Of a stretch of DNA of 64,000 nucleotides, positions 24,745 to 32,520 are shown one piece after another. This DNA comes from Methylocystis sp. IM3 (GTDB lineage Bacteria > Pseudomonadota > Alphaproteobacteria > Rhizobiales > Beijerinckiaceae). How positions within the stretch are numbered: the first letter of the stretch is position 1; each line of letters opens with the position of its first letter. Location of the stretch: positions 1,046,501 through 1,110,500 of the forward strand of contig NZ_JBBPBZ010000002.1 in assembly GCF_038070105.1 (NCBI RefSeq), read 5' to 3'. The notes beneath the pieces were generated by a model that saw only the letters and a list, made by a program, of their open reading frames with translations, was not told the DNA's origin and made no database searches. A program made the position numbers and the translations under genes.

Positions 24745-24884
24745 GTTCGTCCGGGGTCTATCGTCGTATGTCCAAGCGAAAGCCAAAGGACGGTAGGCGA
24801 GGCGTCTCCACTGCCTCGTTGGTAGCCCCGGATGCCTCTCTGCGCACAAAAACACTGGTGCAAAATCGGCCGAACCAACCTTGC

Positions 24885-25060
24885 TGCGCGGGAATGTTTC
24901 GAGCGGGTGAAATTTCCGCAGAACGCCGGAAGGTCGAATTAACAGCAGGCCGTCCGTGAATGTTGCGGGCGGCCGAAATTTATGGCGGCGGGCGAACGAG
25001 CGGATTTTGCGTCGGAATGTTTTGGGGCCGGAACCAAAATTTAGGGGCCGAGTGTTTCGG
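24885..25060. repeat. Degenerate tandem repeats
   Basis: Three to four imperfect copies of a unit beginning GGAATGTT(T/G)-GGGC followed by G-AA-TTT, at about 24889, 24956, 25013 and 25050. In one reading frame they give related peptides (AGMFRAGEIS, MLRAAEIYGG, VGMFWGRNQ, AECFGAEL) broken by a stop. They may be a decayed repeat protein or a DNA-level repeat such as a packaging or partition site. The 24745-24884 stretch before it shows nothing else. Confidence 0.4.
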
Positions 25061-25163
25061 GGCTGAACTCGTGAGCGGAGACCACCAGATCACTGATTTC
25101 GTTTGCGAATTTCCTCCCCACCGGCATGGGGGTGGGGGTCTCGCGCCAGGAGGGCGCGACCAT
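25041..25163 (-). CDS. Possible small protein (40 aa)
   Basis: MVAPSWRETPTPMPVGRKFA and the following helix EISDLVVSAHEF look like a real small protein, lying 34 bases downstream of the next frame on the same strand. No clear ribosome site and no family; it overlaps the end of the degenerate repeats. Low confidence. Confidence 0.3.
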   Translation of the reverse strand: MVAPSWRETPTPMPVGRKFANEISDLVVSAHEFSPETLGP

Positions 25164-25197
25164 CCGAGAGCCGAGGGCGCGGCTGTGGCGGGCTGCG

Positions 25198-25389
25198 TCA
25201 GCGCGTGGGCCTGTCGATCCGCTCCCACGAAGGCAGCTCGATGACGGCCGGCTCGTCTTTGCGGGGCGCACCGGGGATGGCGGCGAAGACGGCGTGAGGC
25301 GGGGGGAGCATCATGGGCGGGTTTGTCCATCTGTCCATGCGCTCAATGTCGCCGATATGGCGTAGCGTGATCGGCGGCAACATCGCCAA
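25198..25389 (-). CDS. Hypothetical protein (63 aa)
   Basis: MAMLPPITLRHIGDIERMDR opens a proline-rich protein ending AVIELPSWERIDRPTR. Coding character is better than on the opposite strand. A second ATG at residue 3 is possible. It overlaps, in another frame, the end of a start-less frame (25343-25547). Family not recognised. Confidence 0.45.
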   Translation of the reverse strand: MAMLPPITLRHIGDIERMDRWTNPPMMLPPPHAVFAAIPGAPRKDEPAVIELPSWERIDRPTR

Positions 25390-25547
25390 CCGCGCCGCAG
25401 GTGAGCCCCAGCTCGCGCCGTCTCAGATCAAGCAGCCCGGCGATCTCGCGAGTGTTTTCTGCAAGCCCGATAATCTCGATGGCGCGCTCCGTCCGAGGAT
25501 GCGCGAAGCTACTCCGGGCCGGTTCCCGCGTCCAGACTGTAGGCGAA
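25343..25547 (-). pseudogene. Start-less coding remnant at the right end
   Basis: A frame reading RAIEIIGLAENTREIAGLLD and then LRRRELGLTCGAVGDVAA ends at 25343. Upstream it stays open only to a TAG near 25570, with no ATG, GTG or TTG in between. It looks like a gene truncated at its 5-prime side by the element's end, or one that starts at a rare codon. An arm-site-like repeat lies in the missing part. Confidence 0.4.
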
Positions 25548-25558
25548 ACTGTGGGGGA
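25546..25558. repeat. Integrase arm-site-like repeat, right
   Basis: AAACTGTGGGGGA, identical to the pair at 11449-11473, 61 bases inside the right attachment repeat. Between it and the repeat lies a CAATT/AATTG inverted pair (about 25581-25596), possibly for an accessory factor. Confidence 0.6.
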
Positions 25559-25598
25559 GCTAAGCTATTGCCGATCTACTGCAATTAAGAACAATTGC

Positions 25599-25748
25599 TT
25601 AAGGCTTTAATGTCGCGGAGCCGAGATCGGCGTGGCGCAAGGTCGAAACTTCCTTTTGGCCTCGCGCCAGATCGGTCTGGAGCAGGCCGAGCGTCCGCCG
25701 TAGCGATGCGGTCATGGAAAAGGTCGAGGTTGACATATACATGGACAT
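25599..25748 (-). pseudogene. flgL: flgL, 5-prime part (codons 1-43)
   Basis: Begins 2 bases after the flgK stop, as flgL should. It reads MSMYMSTSTFSMTASLRRTL, then GLLQTDLARGQKEVST and RHADLG, the normal rhizobial FlgL N-terminus with the D0 helix. At the attachment repeat it leaves flagellar sequence and ends after six element-derived codons (SATLKP, stop at 25599). Two further in-frame ATGs (25742, 25736) could be the true start. Its other part is at 10390-11326; together they make 350 residues. Confidence 0.92.
25620..25632. repeat. Attachment repeat, right end (attR core)
   Basis: GCCGAGATCGGCG, exact direct copy of 11314-11326. The next bases outside match flgL codons for RHA; inside they are element sequence. 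Recombination between the two copies would remove 14,306 bases and restore flgL exactly. Confidence 0.88.
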
Positions 25749-25750
25749 TC

Positions 25751-27223
25751 TCACGCGTGGAGCGCCGCGAATAGCGCGTTGAACATCGAATTCACCGCTT
25801 CGAGCAACTTGGCGGACGCCTGATAGGAGTTCTCCAGGGCGAGCATCTGTGACATCTGATCATCGAGATTCACGCCGGTCGCGTTGGACAACGCCTGCGT
25901 CGTTTGTGACACGATGGCGCCGTAGTAAGTCGTGGAGCTTTCGGTCTGCTGCCGCCTCGCTGCAATCCAGCCGTTGGAGCCGGCCGCTAGCATGTCGACG
26001 GAGGCGCTGGCGCCGAGGCCGGCGGCGGGATCGAAACTTTGGGTCTTGGACGTCGCGTTGACGAGTTCGATTAGTCGATTGGCGTATCCCGGTGCGCCGG
26101 TTGTATTGTAGACATAGGCGGGATTTCCGGAAATCCCGCCGTCGCGTAAGCGCGACGCGTCACCGCCTTGCCCAGGATCGACGATGGCGTTGAGAGCGAT
26201 TTGGCCGGCAAGTCCCGGCAGGAGCGTCGCGGCGGGGGCCTGGGTCGCGGTGGCGTAAGTAAAGAGGCCAGGAAGGTCGGGCCCGCCGGCGCCGGTCTGA
26301 TCCCTCTCGGCGAAGGCGACGACAAGGCCGCGTGCGACTTCATCGAGCTGATTTTGGAGGAGCGGCGCGATATCGTCTCGAATCTGCATTAATCCGACGA
26401 TGGCGCCGGCGCGCAAGGCGAGAGGGGCGCCGGCGCCGGTGACTTGTACACCGTCGATATAGACGGCGGCTCCGGTGGAGCCTGGCGACAGTGTCGGCGT
26501 TTGCCGGAAAGTGAGTTGGCGAGGAGTGGTCTCGAACAGCGTGACGCCGCTATCCGTGTAGATCACCGTGTCGTTGTTTGCTCGGTTAACGGCCGTGACG
26601 CCAATTCGCTTCGTAATTTCCGCGAGCAACGAATCGCGGCGGTCGAGCGCGTCCGTCATGTCGGCGCCCGCAACTGTACCCCGAACAATTTCAGTATTGA
26701 GGTCGCCGAATTTTACGAGAAGTTCATTGACCTCGGAGACCGCATTGGCGGTTCCCTCATCCGCGGCGCGACGTTCCTGCTGAGCAGCGGCCGTCGCGTT
26801 ACGCAGCGCCCCGACGACGTCCTGCGCGGCAGAGATCGCAAGCTGCGCCGCCGTCTGGTTCTGGGGCGTCGCGCTGTAGGTCTGCAATGCGCCCTTCAGT
26901 TTCGAGATGAGCGATGCCGCAGAACGGCTATTGGAAGAGTCGGAAAGGTTGAGCGCCTTGTCTATGCGCGAAAGTGCGTCGGAGACGGCGCCGGCTGCTT
27001 CGTTGTATGCGCTTGCAGAAAGGAGATTTCGGAAAAGCGCGGTGTCCGTCGCGCGCCCCACGCCAATGAAATCGACGCCGGCGTCATCGGACTCGAGATT
27101 TGCATGTTTGGTCGTAACGCCAGCCACGCCGGCTCCCGCGACATTTCGCGATGTCAGGTTGATCTGGTCGGAAATGACGCCGAGCGATCTGGTGGCGATC
27201 GCGCCGGCTGAGGTGAGTGACAT
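25751..27223 (-). CDS. flgK: Flagellar hook-associated protein FlgK
   Basis: 490 residues, full length. N-terminal D0 helix LTSAGAIATRSLGVISDQIN and C-terminal DDQMSQMLALENSYQASAKL then NALFAAL are the parts that stack into the axial structure. FlgK forms the hook-filament junction together with FlgL. It follows flgE by 16 bases and is intact, so the break in the operon begins only in flgL. Confidence 0.94.
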   Translation of the reverse strand: MSLTSAGAIATRSLGVISDQINLTSRNVAGAGVAGVTTKHANLESDDAGVDFIGVGRATDTALFRNLLSASAYNEAAGAVSDALSRIDKALNLSDSSNSRSAASLISKLKGALQTYSATPQNQTAAQLAISAAQDVVGALRNATAAAQQERRAADEGTANAVSEVNELLVKFGDLNTEIVRGTVAGADMTDALDRRDSLLAEITKRIGVTAVNRANNDTVIYTDSGVTLFETTPRQLTFRQTPTLSPGSTGAAVYIDGVQVTGAGAPLALRAGAIVGLMQIRDDIAPLLQNQLDEVARGLVVAFAERDQTGAGGPDLPGLFTYATATQAPAATLLPGLAGQIALNAIVDPGQGGDASRLRDGGISGNPAYVYNTTGAPGYANRLIELVNATSKTQSFDPAAGLGASASVDMLAAGSNGWIAARRQQTESSTTYYGAIVSQTTQALSNATGVNLDDQMSQMLALENSYQASAKLLEAVNSMFNALFAALHA

Positions 27224-27239
27224 GCGGCGGCTCCGTTGA

Positions 27240-28472
27240 TTACTTGATGTTGTTCAGCACCTGCAGAATCTCGGAGGTGACTTGAAAGGTTTGCGTGTTG
27301 GCCGTGTAGGAGCGCTGCGCAATGATCATGGCCGAGAGCTCGGTGGCGAGATCGACGGCGGATGATTCGAGCGACGAGGCGACGATCGAGCCTCGGCCGC
27401 CGACGCCCGGAGAGGAGACGGATATCTCGCCCGAGGCTCGATTGGGCACGTAGACATTTCCCGTAAAGTTGAAGAGCTCCGTCGGCGCCCTGACATCGGC
27501 GATCGGCACCGTATAGGCCGAGACCAGCTGGCCATTATCGAGCTGATAATTGAGAACGCCATCCGAGGAGACGTTCACCATGCGGACGGCGCCAGCTGCA
27601 TTGCCGTCCGCATGAACGTAATTGACGACGAAGGGCGCTCCGAGCTGCGTCGTGTTGCTGAGATCCAGCGTGATCTGCGAGGAGCCTGTCGGCGTGAATG
27701 TCGCCGAGGCGCCGGTCGCGATCGATCCATTGGCGGGGTTGAAGGTCAGCGTCTGGGTCACGAGCGCCGCGCTGGCGTAGGGGAAGCCGCCGTTGGTCGC
27801 GCCTGCGGAGTCGTAGATCGACATTTCCCAGGTGTTTGCGGCCGATTTGGCGAAGTAGACGTCGAGCACCTTCGACGCCCCGAGATTGTCGAAAACCGTG
27901 AGAGAGGATTTCGATGTGTAGGCGGCGCCGGCGGCGTTGGTCGAGGGCAGATTTGCGGCGGCTGTTATCGCGGCTGTCGACGGGAGATTGGCGGAGAGCG
28001 TACCGTTCGTCGTCGGATCCGAGTAGAGCCGGTCGTTGTGAACCTGCACCACTTGCAGATTTCCGAGCGAGTCGGGCTGCGTTCCGGCTGGCGCGGCCAT
28101 CAGATAATAGCCCGCCGAGTTGACGAGTTTTCCCTGTTCGTCCGGAGAAAAGGAGCCTGCTCGCGTGAGGAAGATCGCGCCGGAGGCGTCCGACACGACG
28201 AAGAATCCGTTTCCTCGTATGGCGAGATCGGTGGCGTTTCCAGTCGTCGCGATCGTGCCTTGCGAAGTCACCTCGTAACGGCTGCGTGTGTAAACGCCGC
28301 CGCCGGCCTGGTTGGAATCCTGATAGCCGTTGAGGACGGTGAGGAACTGCGTCGTCGCCCGCTTGTAGCCGGTCGTGCTCGAATTCGCGATATTTTCGGA
28401 AAGATTGGACAGCGCGTTCGATTGCGCGGACATGCCCATCATGGAGGTGTTGAAGAGACCAAAGATCGTCAT
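27240..28472 (-). CDS. flgE: Flagellar hook protein FlgE
   Basis: 410 residues from ATG 28472 (a GTG one codon earlier is possible). N-terminal FGLFNTSMMGMSAQSNALSN and C-terminal ATELSAMIIAQRSYTANTQT are the conserved D0 regions; IRGNGFFVVSDASGAIFLTR (about 86-105) is the standard FlgE/F/G signature. The polymerised hook is the universal joint of the flagellum. First gene of the operon; no full CtrA box lies in the 145 bases before it. Confidence 0.95.
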   Translation of the reverse strand: MTIFGLFNTSMMGMSAQSNALSNLSENIANSSTTGYKRATTQFLTVLNGYQDSNQAGGGVYTRSRYEVTSQGTIATTGNATDLAIRGNGFFVVSDASGAIFLTRAGSFSPDEQGKLVNSAGYYLMAAPAGTQPDSLGNLQVVQVHNDRLYSDPTTNGTLSANLPSTAAITAAANLPSTNAAGAAYTSKSSLTVFDNLGASKVLDVYFAKSAANTWEMSIYDSAGATNGGFPYASAALVTQTLTFNPANGSIATGASATFTPTGSSQITLDLSNTTQLGAPFVVNYVHADGNAAGAVRMVNVSSDGVLNYQLDNGQLVSAYTVPIADVRAPTELFNFTGNVYVPNRASGEISVSSPGVGGRGSIVASSLESSAVDLATELSAMIIAQRSYTANTQTFQVTSEILQVLNNIK

Positions 28473-28618
28473 CACATCAACCTGAGAAATTGACCCGAGA
28501 AGATTAGACGCGAAAGGGCTTGTCCGAAGCTTTCAGGCGTGGTTCGCGCGCCGTTGCCCGTAGGTAGGGGTATGGTTAAGACTGTCTCGGGTTGTTGGAG
28601 ACGAAGCCGGGGCGCCTC

Positions 28619-29029
28619 ATGGCCGACGAAAGAACGAGAGGAATGTCGAGATATCGGGTTGCCGGATCGGCGCTTGCGCGCTGGCGCGCGTCTCCGTCCG
28701 AAAGTCCTGCGGACGGCGGCGACGAGCGGCGCAGCGACAAGCGGCGCGGGGTGAGTCTCAACTGGGGCAAGGCGCTCGATACGTCCGACCGCTTCCTGTG
28801 CGATTGCCTCGTGTTGAACCGCTCGCATGGCGGCGCGCGTCTGCGTCTTGCCCGCAAATTGGCGCTCCCGACATCCTTCCATTTTTTCGACGATGCGGAA
28901 GCCGCGCTTTTTGCGGGTTCAGTCGTCTGGCGGCAGGGCGATATTGTTGGCTGCCGCCTGACGCTCGAGCCATTGCATGGCAAGGAGGAAGCCGTGAAGC
29001 GAATGAGCGGTCGTTATTACGCTCTGTGA
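28619..29029 (+). CDS. PilZ-like domain protein
   Basis: 136 residues. The first 50 are basic and disordered; RFLCDCLVLNRSHGGARLRL (about 58-77), then FAGSVVWRQGDIVGCRLT, has the strand pattern of a PilZ-type beta barrel, though the RxxxR c-di-GMP motif is not clear, so it may not bind the nucleotide. Divergent from flgE, which suggests but does not show a role in motility control. Start chosen at ATG 28619 (MADERTRG). Confidence 0.6.
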   Translation: MADERTRGMSRYRVAGSALARWRASPSESPADGGDERRSDKRRGVSLNWGKALDTSDRFLCDCLVLNRSHGGARLRLARKLALPTSFHFFDDAEAALFAGSVVWRQGDIVGCRLTLEPLHGKEEAVKRMSGRYYAL

Positions 29030-29033
29030 TCTT

Positions 29034-29348
29034 TCACGCTTCGCCCGCCACGAAATAACGCAATCGGCGTTGCGCCGCCCATTTCGCGGCGCTGTTGGCG
29101 CCGGCGGCGAAGGAGCCGGCGTCGAATGGGGCGCGCTGATCTTCCGCAGCGCGTGCGAGAAGGCCGGCCGCGATCGAGAGAAGCACCGTCGTGGAGGCTT
29201 TTACGAAAGTCGCGTCGTCAGAGCCGGCGTCGCGCGCTTCGCTACGAATCCGGGCGACGATGCTGCGCACCTCGTAATCGAGCAGTTCGAGGTCCTGACG
29301 GAGAGGCTCGTCGAGCTTTTGACATTCTTCGATGGACATGACCGTCAT
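29034..29348 (-). CDS. Hypothetical protein (104 aa)
   Basis: AGAGGAG lies 6 bases before ATG 29348, which selects this start over longer forms. N-terminal helix MSIEECQKLDEPLRQDLELL, a central hydrophobic helix STTVLLSIAAGLLARAAED, and an end RRLRYFVAGEA. No family recognised. Convergent with the PilZ-like gene, four bases apart. Confidence 0.65.
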   Translation of the reverse strand: MTVMSIEECQKLDEPLRQDLELLDYEVRSIVARIRSEARDAGSDDATFVKASTTVLLSIAAGLLARAAEDQRAPFDAGSFAAGANSAAKWAAQRRLRYFVAGEA

Positions 29349-29482
29349 CCCGGCTCCTCTTCCAATACTCATGCCGCCTCCGATACGCCTACTGCACGGG
29401 TTACTTTCCAGCGCGGCGCCTAACAAACGCCTGCCGGTTTCTTCGTCTCGCGGGGCTCCGCAAGCCCTGCGCAATTTCTGCG

Positions 29483-29836
29483 TCACCTCGAGGGGAGGAT
29501 GCAGCCAGCGCGCTCGATCTGCGCTGCAAGCGCAAGGGCGTTCCCCTTCAGCCGCGCAACCTCGGGGGCCACGTCCTCGTCGAAAAGCGTCGCCAGGGGC
29601 GTGGGCACGCCGAAGGTCCGAATGCGATCGTTGGCGTGATGTTTGTCCTGAACGAGTTCAGCAAAGATGAGGCTGCGCATGGTCTTTGCATGCATGCGCG
29701 CAAGCTGCGGGCAGGTCGCCTGGGCATAGACGCCGGGCTCGATGATCTCGGGGGCGATCGCGTCGTGCTGCTTCGCGCAGGCGGCGAGGCCGAGCAGGGC
29801 GCAAAGCGCGAGCGGGCCGCGCGCGATAAAGAACAT
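29483..29836 (-). CDS. Small lipoprotein (117 aa)
   Basis: Signal peptide with lipobox LAAC (cysteine at residue 20) after LALCALLG, so it is a predicted lipid-anchored periplasmic protein. The mature part has two more cysteines (ATCPQLARMHAKTMRSLIFA and the CILPSR end) that could pair. No family recognised. Monocistronic. The 260 bases upstream to phaC hold only promoter space and a GC-rich hairpin. Confidence 0.72.
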   Translation of the reverse strand: MFFIARGPLALCALLGLAACAKQHDAIAPEIIEPGVYAQATCPQLARMHAKTMRSLIFAELVQDKHHANDRIRTFGVPTPLATLFDEDVAPEVARLKGNALALAAQIERAGCILPSR

Positions 29837-30097
29837 TTTTCCTCCGCCGGGACCGGGGTTGTCTTGCTCCCTTTTTGAGGGAACAGGCTGGCGTGAAGCC
29901 TTCCGGCCGCGACATCTTGGCGGCCCCGCGGCGCTTTTCTGGCCCTGACCTGGTGGCGTATAAGTGGGCGTTCTGACGCGGCGGCCGGATGGCGCGCGGC
30001 GGTTTTTTGTCGCCGAAACATATTAAGTCGAGACGCGGCGAGCCGATGCGGGCATACTGTCTCGGAGGGCTGCCGGTCGAAAAGGACGGGAAAGAGC

Positions 30098-32134
30098 ATG
30101 ACGATGAGCCGCGACGACGAGCCCACGGTCAAGGGGCGGAAGGCCCCCCAAAAGACCGGCGGAGGTTCGGAGCGCAAGGCCAAGACGGTCAGGAAATCCG
30201 GCAGGAAAGCCAAGGAAAAGGTCGAGCCGGCCGCCGCTCCCGCCGCAGAGGCGCCGAAGGCCCCTGCAAGCGCCCCGCCGACGGAACCGCGCGCGGCGAA
30301 AAAGCCCGCGTCCTCCAGGATCGACGCCGCCAGGATTGCCGCTCCCCCGGTCCCGTCTCCGCTGACGGCCGTCGATTTCGAGGTCATGGCGGAGAATATG
30401 GCCCAGCTCGTCGATCAGGGCCGCAAGGCGCTCGCCGCGGCGATCGGCAACGCCGAGGCCGGCGGGCCGCGCAGCGAACTTGCCGCCAATGTCGCCGACG
30501 CCACCAAGACGCTCGGCGTCGTGGCGGAATATTGGCTCGCCAAGCCGGAGAAGGCCGCGGTCGCACAGGCCGAGCTATACGGGGGGTTGAGCGAGATCTG
30601 GCGCCAGACCATGCGGCGCTATACAGGCGAGGACGTGCCGCCGGTGGTGGCGCCGGAACCGGGCGACAAACGCTTCGACTCGCCAGAATGGGAGCAGAAC
30701 CCCTTTTTCGACTGGCTGCGCCAGTCCTATCTCTACGCCTCCCGCTGGGCTGGGGATATGGTGGAAAGGGCCGAGGGGGTCGATCCCCACACGCGCGCCA
30801 AGGCGGCGTTTTATACGCGCCTCATCTCGAGCGCGGTTTCGCCCTCCAATTTCGTGCCGACCAATCCGGAGCTTTTGCGCGCGACGATCGAGAACAGGGG
30901 CGAGAACCTCATTCGCGGCATGAAGATGTTCGCCGAGGACATCAACGCCGGCGGCGGCATGCTGAAGATCCGCCAGAGCGACGACACCAAGTTCCGCCTC
31001 GGCGTCGATCTCGCGACGACGCCGGGAAAGGTGATCTGGCGCAACGACGTGATGGAGCTGATCCAATATGCGCCGACGACCGAGGAGGTCTATGCGCGCC
31101 CGCTGCTGATCACGCCGCCGTGGATCAACAAATTTTACGTGCTCGACCTCAATCCCGAGAAGAGCTTCGTGCGATGGGCGGTGAATCAGGGCTTCACCGT
31201 CTTCATTGTTTCCTGGATCAATCCCGACGAGAGCAAGGCCGAGAAGGGTTTCGAGGCCTATATGCACGAAGGCGTGCTCACCGCCCTCGATGTCATCGAG
31301 AAGGCGACGGGCGAGCGCAAGGTGGCGGCTGCGGGCTATTGCGTCGGGGGCACGCTGCTCGCGCTCACGCTGGCCTATATGGCCGCCAAGGGCGACGATC
31401 GCATCGATAGCGTCACATTCTTCGCCACGCAGGTCGATTTCAGCGAAGCGGGCGATCTCCAAATTTTGATTGACGACGCGCGGCTCGAGGCGCTCGACGA
31501 TGCGATGGCCAAGACCGGCTATCTCGATGGCGTCAAGATGGCCAACGCCTTCAACATGCTGCGGCCGAACGAGCTGATCTGGACCTATGTCGTCAACAAT
31601 TACATGAAGGGCGTCGAGCCTGCGGCTTTCGATCTTCTCTATTGGAATTCGGATTCGACGCGCATACCGCGCGCCAACCATTCCTTCTACATGCGCAGCT
31701 GCTACCTCGAAAACAGGCTGGCGCGCGGCGAGATGGTGATCGACGGCGTGCGGCTCAATCTGCGTCAGGTGAAGATTCCGGTCTATGAGATCGCCACCAG
31801 GGAAGACCATATCGCGCCAGCGCGCTCGGTCTTCCGTGGGGCGAAGTTCTTCGGCGGCGACGTGACCTATGTTCTCGGCGGCTCCGGCCATATCGCCGGG
31901 ATCATCAATCCGCCGTCTAAGGGCAAATATAATCACCTGACCGGCGGGCCCGTGAAGGGAAGCTTCGATGAATGGGTCGCCGGCGCCAAGGAGACGATGG
32001 GCTCCTGGTGGCCGCACTGGCTTTTGTGGATCACGGCGCAAGCGCCGGGCAAGGTCAAGGCGCGCACGCCGGGCGGCGGCAAGCTCCCGCCGCTTTGCGA
32101 CGCGCCGGGCGAGTATGTCCGTGTGAGAAGCTAG
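30098..32134 (+). CDS. phaC: Class I poly(3-hydroxyalkanoate) synthase with N-terminal extension
   Basis: Polymerises 3-hydroxyacyl-CoA into storage granules. The catalytic domain is complete: lipase-like box GYCVGG with the nucleophilic cysteine (about residue 414), aspartate in YEIATREDHIAPA, and histidine in GGSGHIAGIINPP. SPEWEQNPFFDWLRQSYLYA is the conserved class I entry. Total length is 678, about 85 more than usual: residues 1-95 are a lysine/alanine/proline-rich tail (KAPASAPPTEPRAAKKPASS) like those of histone-like or granule-binding proteins. GGGAAAGAG precedes the ATG. No phaA or phaB is nearby. Confidence 0.95.
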   Translation: MTMSRDDEPTVKGRKAPQKTGGGSERKAKTVRKSGRKAKEKVEPAAAPAAEAPKAPASAPPTEPRAAKKPASSRIDAARIAAPPVPSPLTAVDFEVMAENMAQLVDQGRKALAAAIGNAEAGGPRSELAANVADATKTLGVVAEYWLAKPEKAAVAQAELYGGLSEIWRQTMRRYTGEDVPPVVAPEPGDKRFDSPEWEQNPFFDWLRQSYLYASRWAGDMVERAEGVDPHTRAKAAFYTRLISSAVSPSNFVPTNPELLRATIENRGENLIRGMKMFAEDINAGGGMLKIRQSDDTKFRLGVDLATTPGKVIWRNDVMELIQYAPTTEEVYARPLLITPPWINKFYVLDLNPEKSFVRWAVNQGFTVFIVSWINPDESKAEKGFEAYMHEGVLTALDVIEKATGERKVAAAGYCVGGTLLALTLAYMAAKGDDRIDSVTFFATQVDFSEAGDLQILIDDARLEALDDAMAKTGYLDGVKMANAFNMLRPNELIWTYVVNNYMKGVEPAAFDLLYWNSDSTRIPRANHSFYMRSCYLENRLARGEMVIDGVRLNLRQVKIPVYEIATREDHIAPARSVFRGAKFFGGDVTYVLGGSGHIAGIINPPSKGKYNHLTGGPVKGSFDEWVAGAKETMGSWWPHWLLWITAQAPGKVKARTPGGGKLPPLCDAPGEYVRVRS

Positions 32135-32136
32135 GC

Positions 32137-32379
32137 TCAGGTGGCGTGGCCGCGCGCCGCATAGGCGACGAGCGCGGCCATGCGCTCCACCTCGAGCGGA
32201 TCGTAATCCATCGGCAAATCTTCCGGCGGCACGTCTGAGTCGCTCGAGCGCGTCTCCATGCCGTCGTCGCCGAAATAAAATCGCGCGCCTGTGGGCGTGA
32301 AGGTGATGACCCACTCGCCGGCCCGGCGCTCGATGCGAAAGTCGTCCGTTTGCGGCGCGTTCGTCCTGGACGCGGTCAT
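32137..32379 (-). CDS. Hypothetical protein (80 aa)
   Basis: Convergent with phaC, stops three bases apart. The beta-rich FRIERRAGEWVITFTPTGAR (about 14-33), followed by an acidic stretch and a C-terminal helix VERMAALVAYAARG, makes a compact small protein; no family recognised. The frame and codon use look genuine. Confidence 0.6.
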   Translation of the reverse strand: MTASRTNAPQTDDFRIERRAGEWVITFTPTGARFYFGDDGMETRSSDSDVPPEDLPMDYDPLEVERMAALVAYAARGHAT

Positions 32380-32520
32380 GGCCGTCTCTCCGATGATCGG
32401 GGGGATTTAGAGCGTTTCGAGGCGCGGTGAACTGCGGCCAAAAAAATCGCTTCGTTTCCGGACTGGCGAGCGCGGAACGTGAACGCAACCGTTAATTTTG
32501 CCTGAAGCGCGCATGACCGG

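Larger units (their letters stand above)
11314..25632. mobile_element. Integrative element in flgL, satellite-like
   Basis: About 14.3 kb between two 13-bp direct repeats. Joining the flanks at the repeat rebuilds a continuous 350-residue FlgL, which proves insertion and fixes the ends. The integrase lies beside the left end. Gene content: integration (int), packaging or virion-like (TerS-like, internal-virion-like), regulation (XRE, IHF-like, HTH), and replication (DUF3987 protein, SSB-like). No terL, portal, capsid, tail or lysis gene was found. Size and content suggest a phage satellite or a P4-like replicative island rather than a complete prophage. Two small secreted proteins lie toward opposite ends and may be cargo. 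Confidence 0.9.

Noticed and set aside
24768..24959. 63-codon plus-strand frame after the secreted-protein terminator
   Set aside because: Runs into the degenerate repeats, has no ribosome site, and has no resemblance to known proteins.
24885..25060. CRISPR array
   Set aside because: Repeats are imperfect, not separated by unique spacers of constant size, and no cas gene is nearby. No CRISPR array was seen anywhere in the window.
25584..25612. CtrA-like TTAA pairs near the right end of the element
   Set aside because: Spacings between TTAA words are 10 and 4 bases, not 7; more likely accessory structure of the attachment region.
29989..31410. 473-codon frame on the plus strand overlapping phaC
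   Set aside because: Arginine- and glycine-rich shadow of phaC in another frame; phaC has every catalytic motif.
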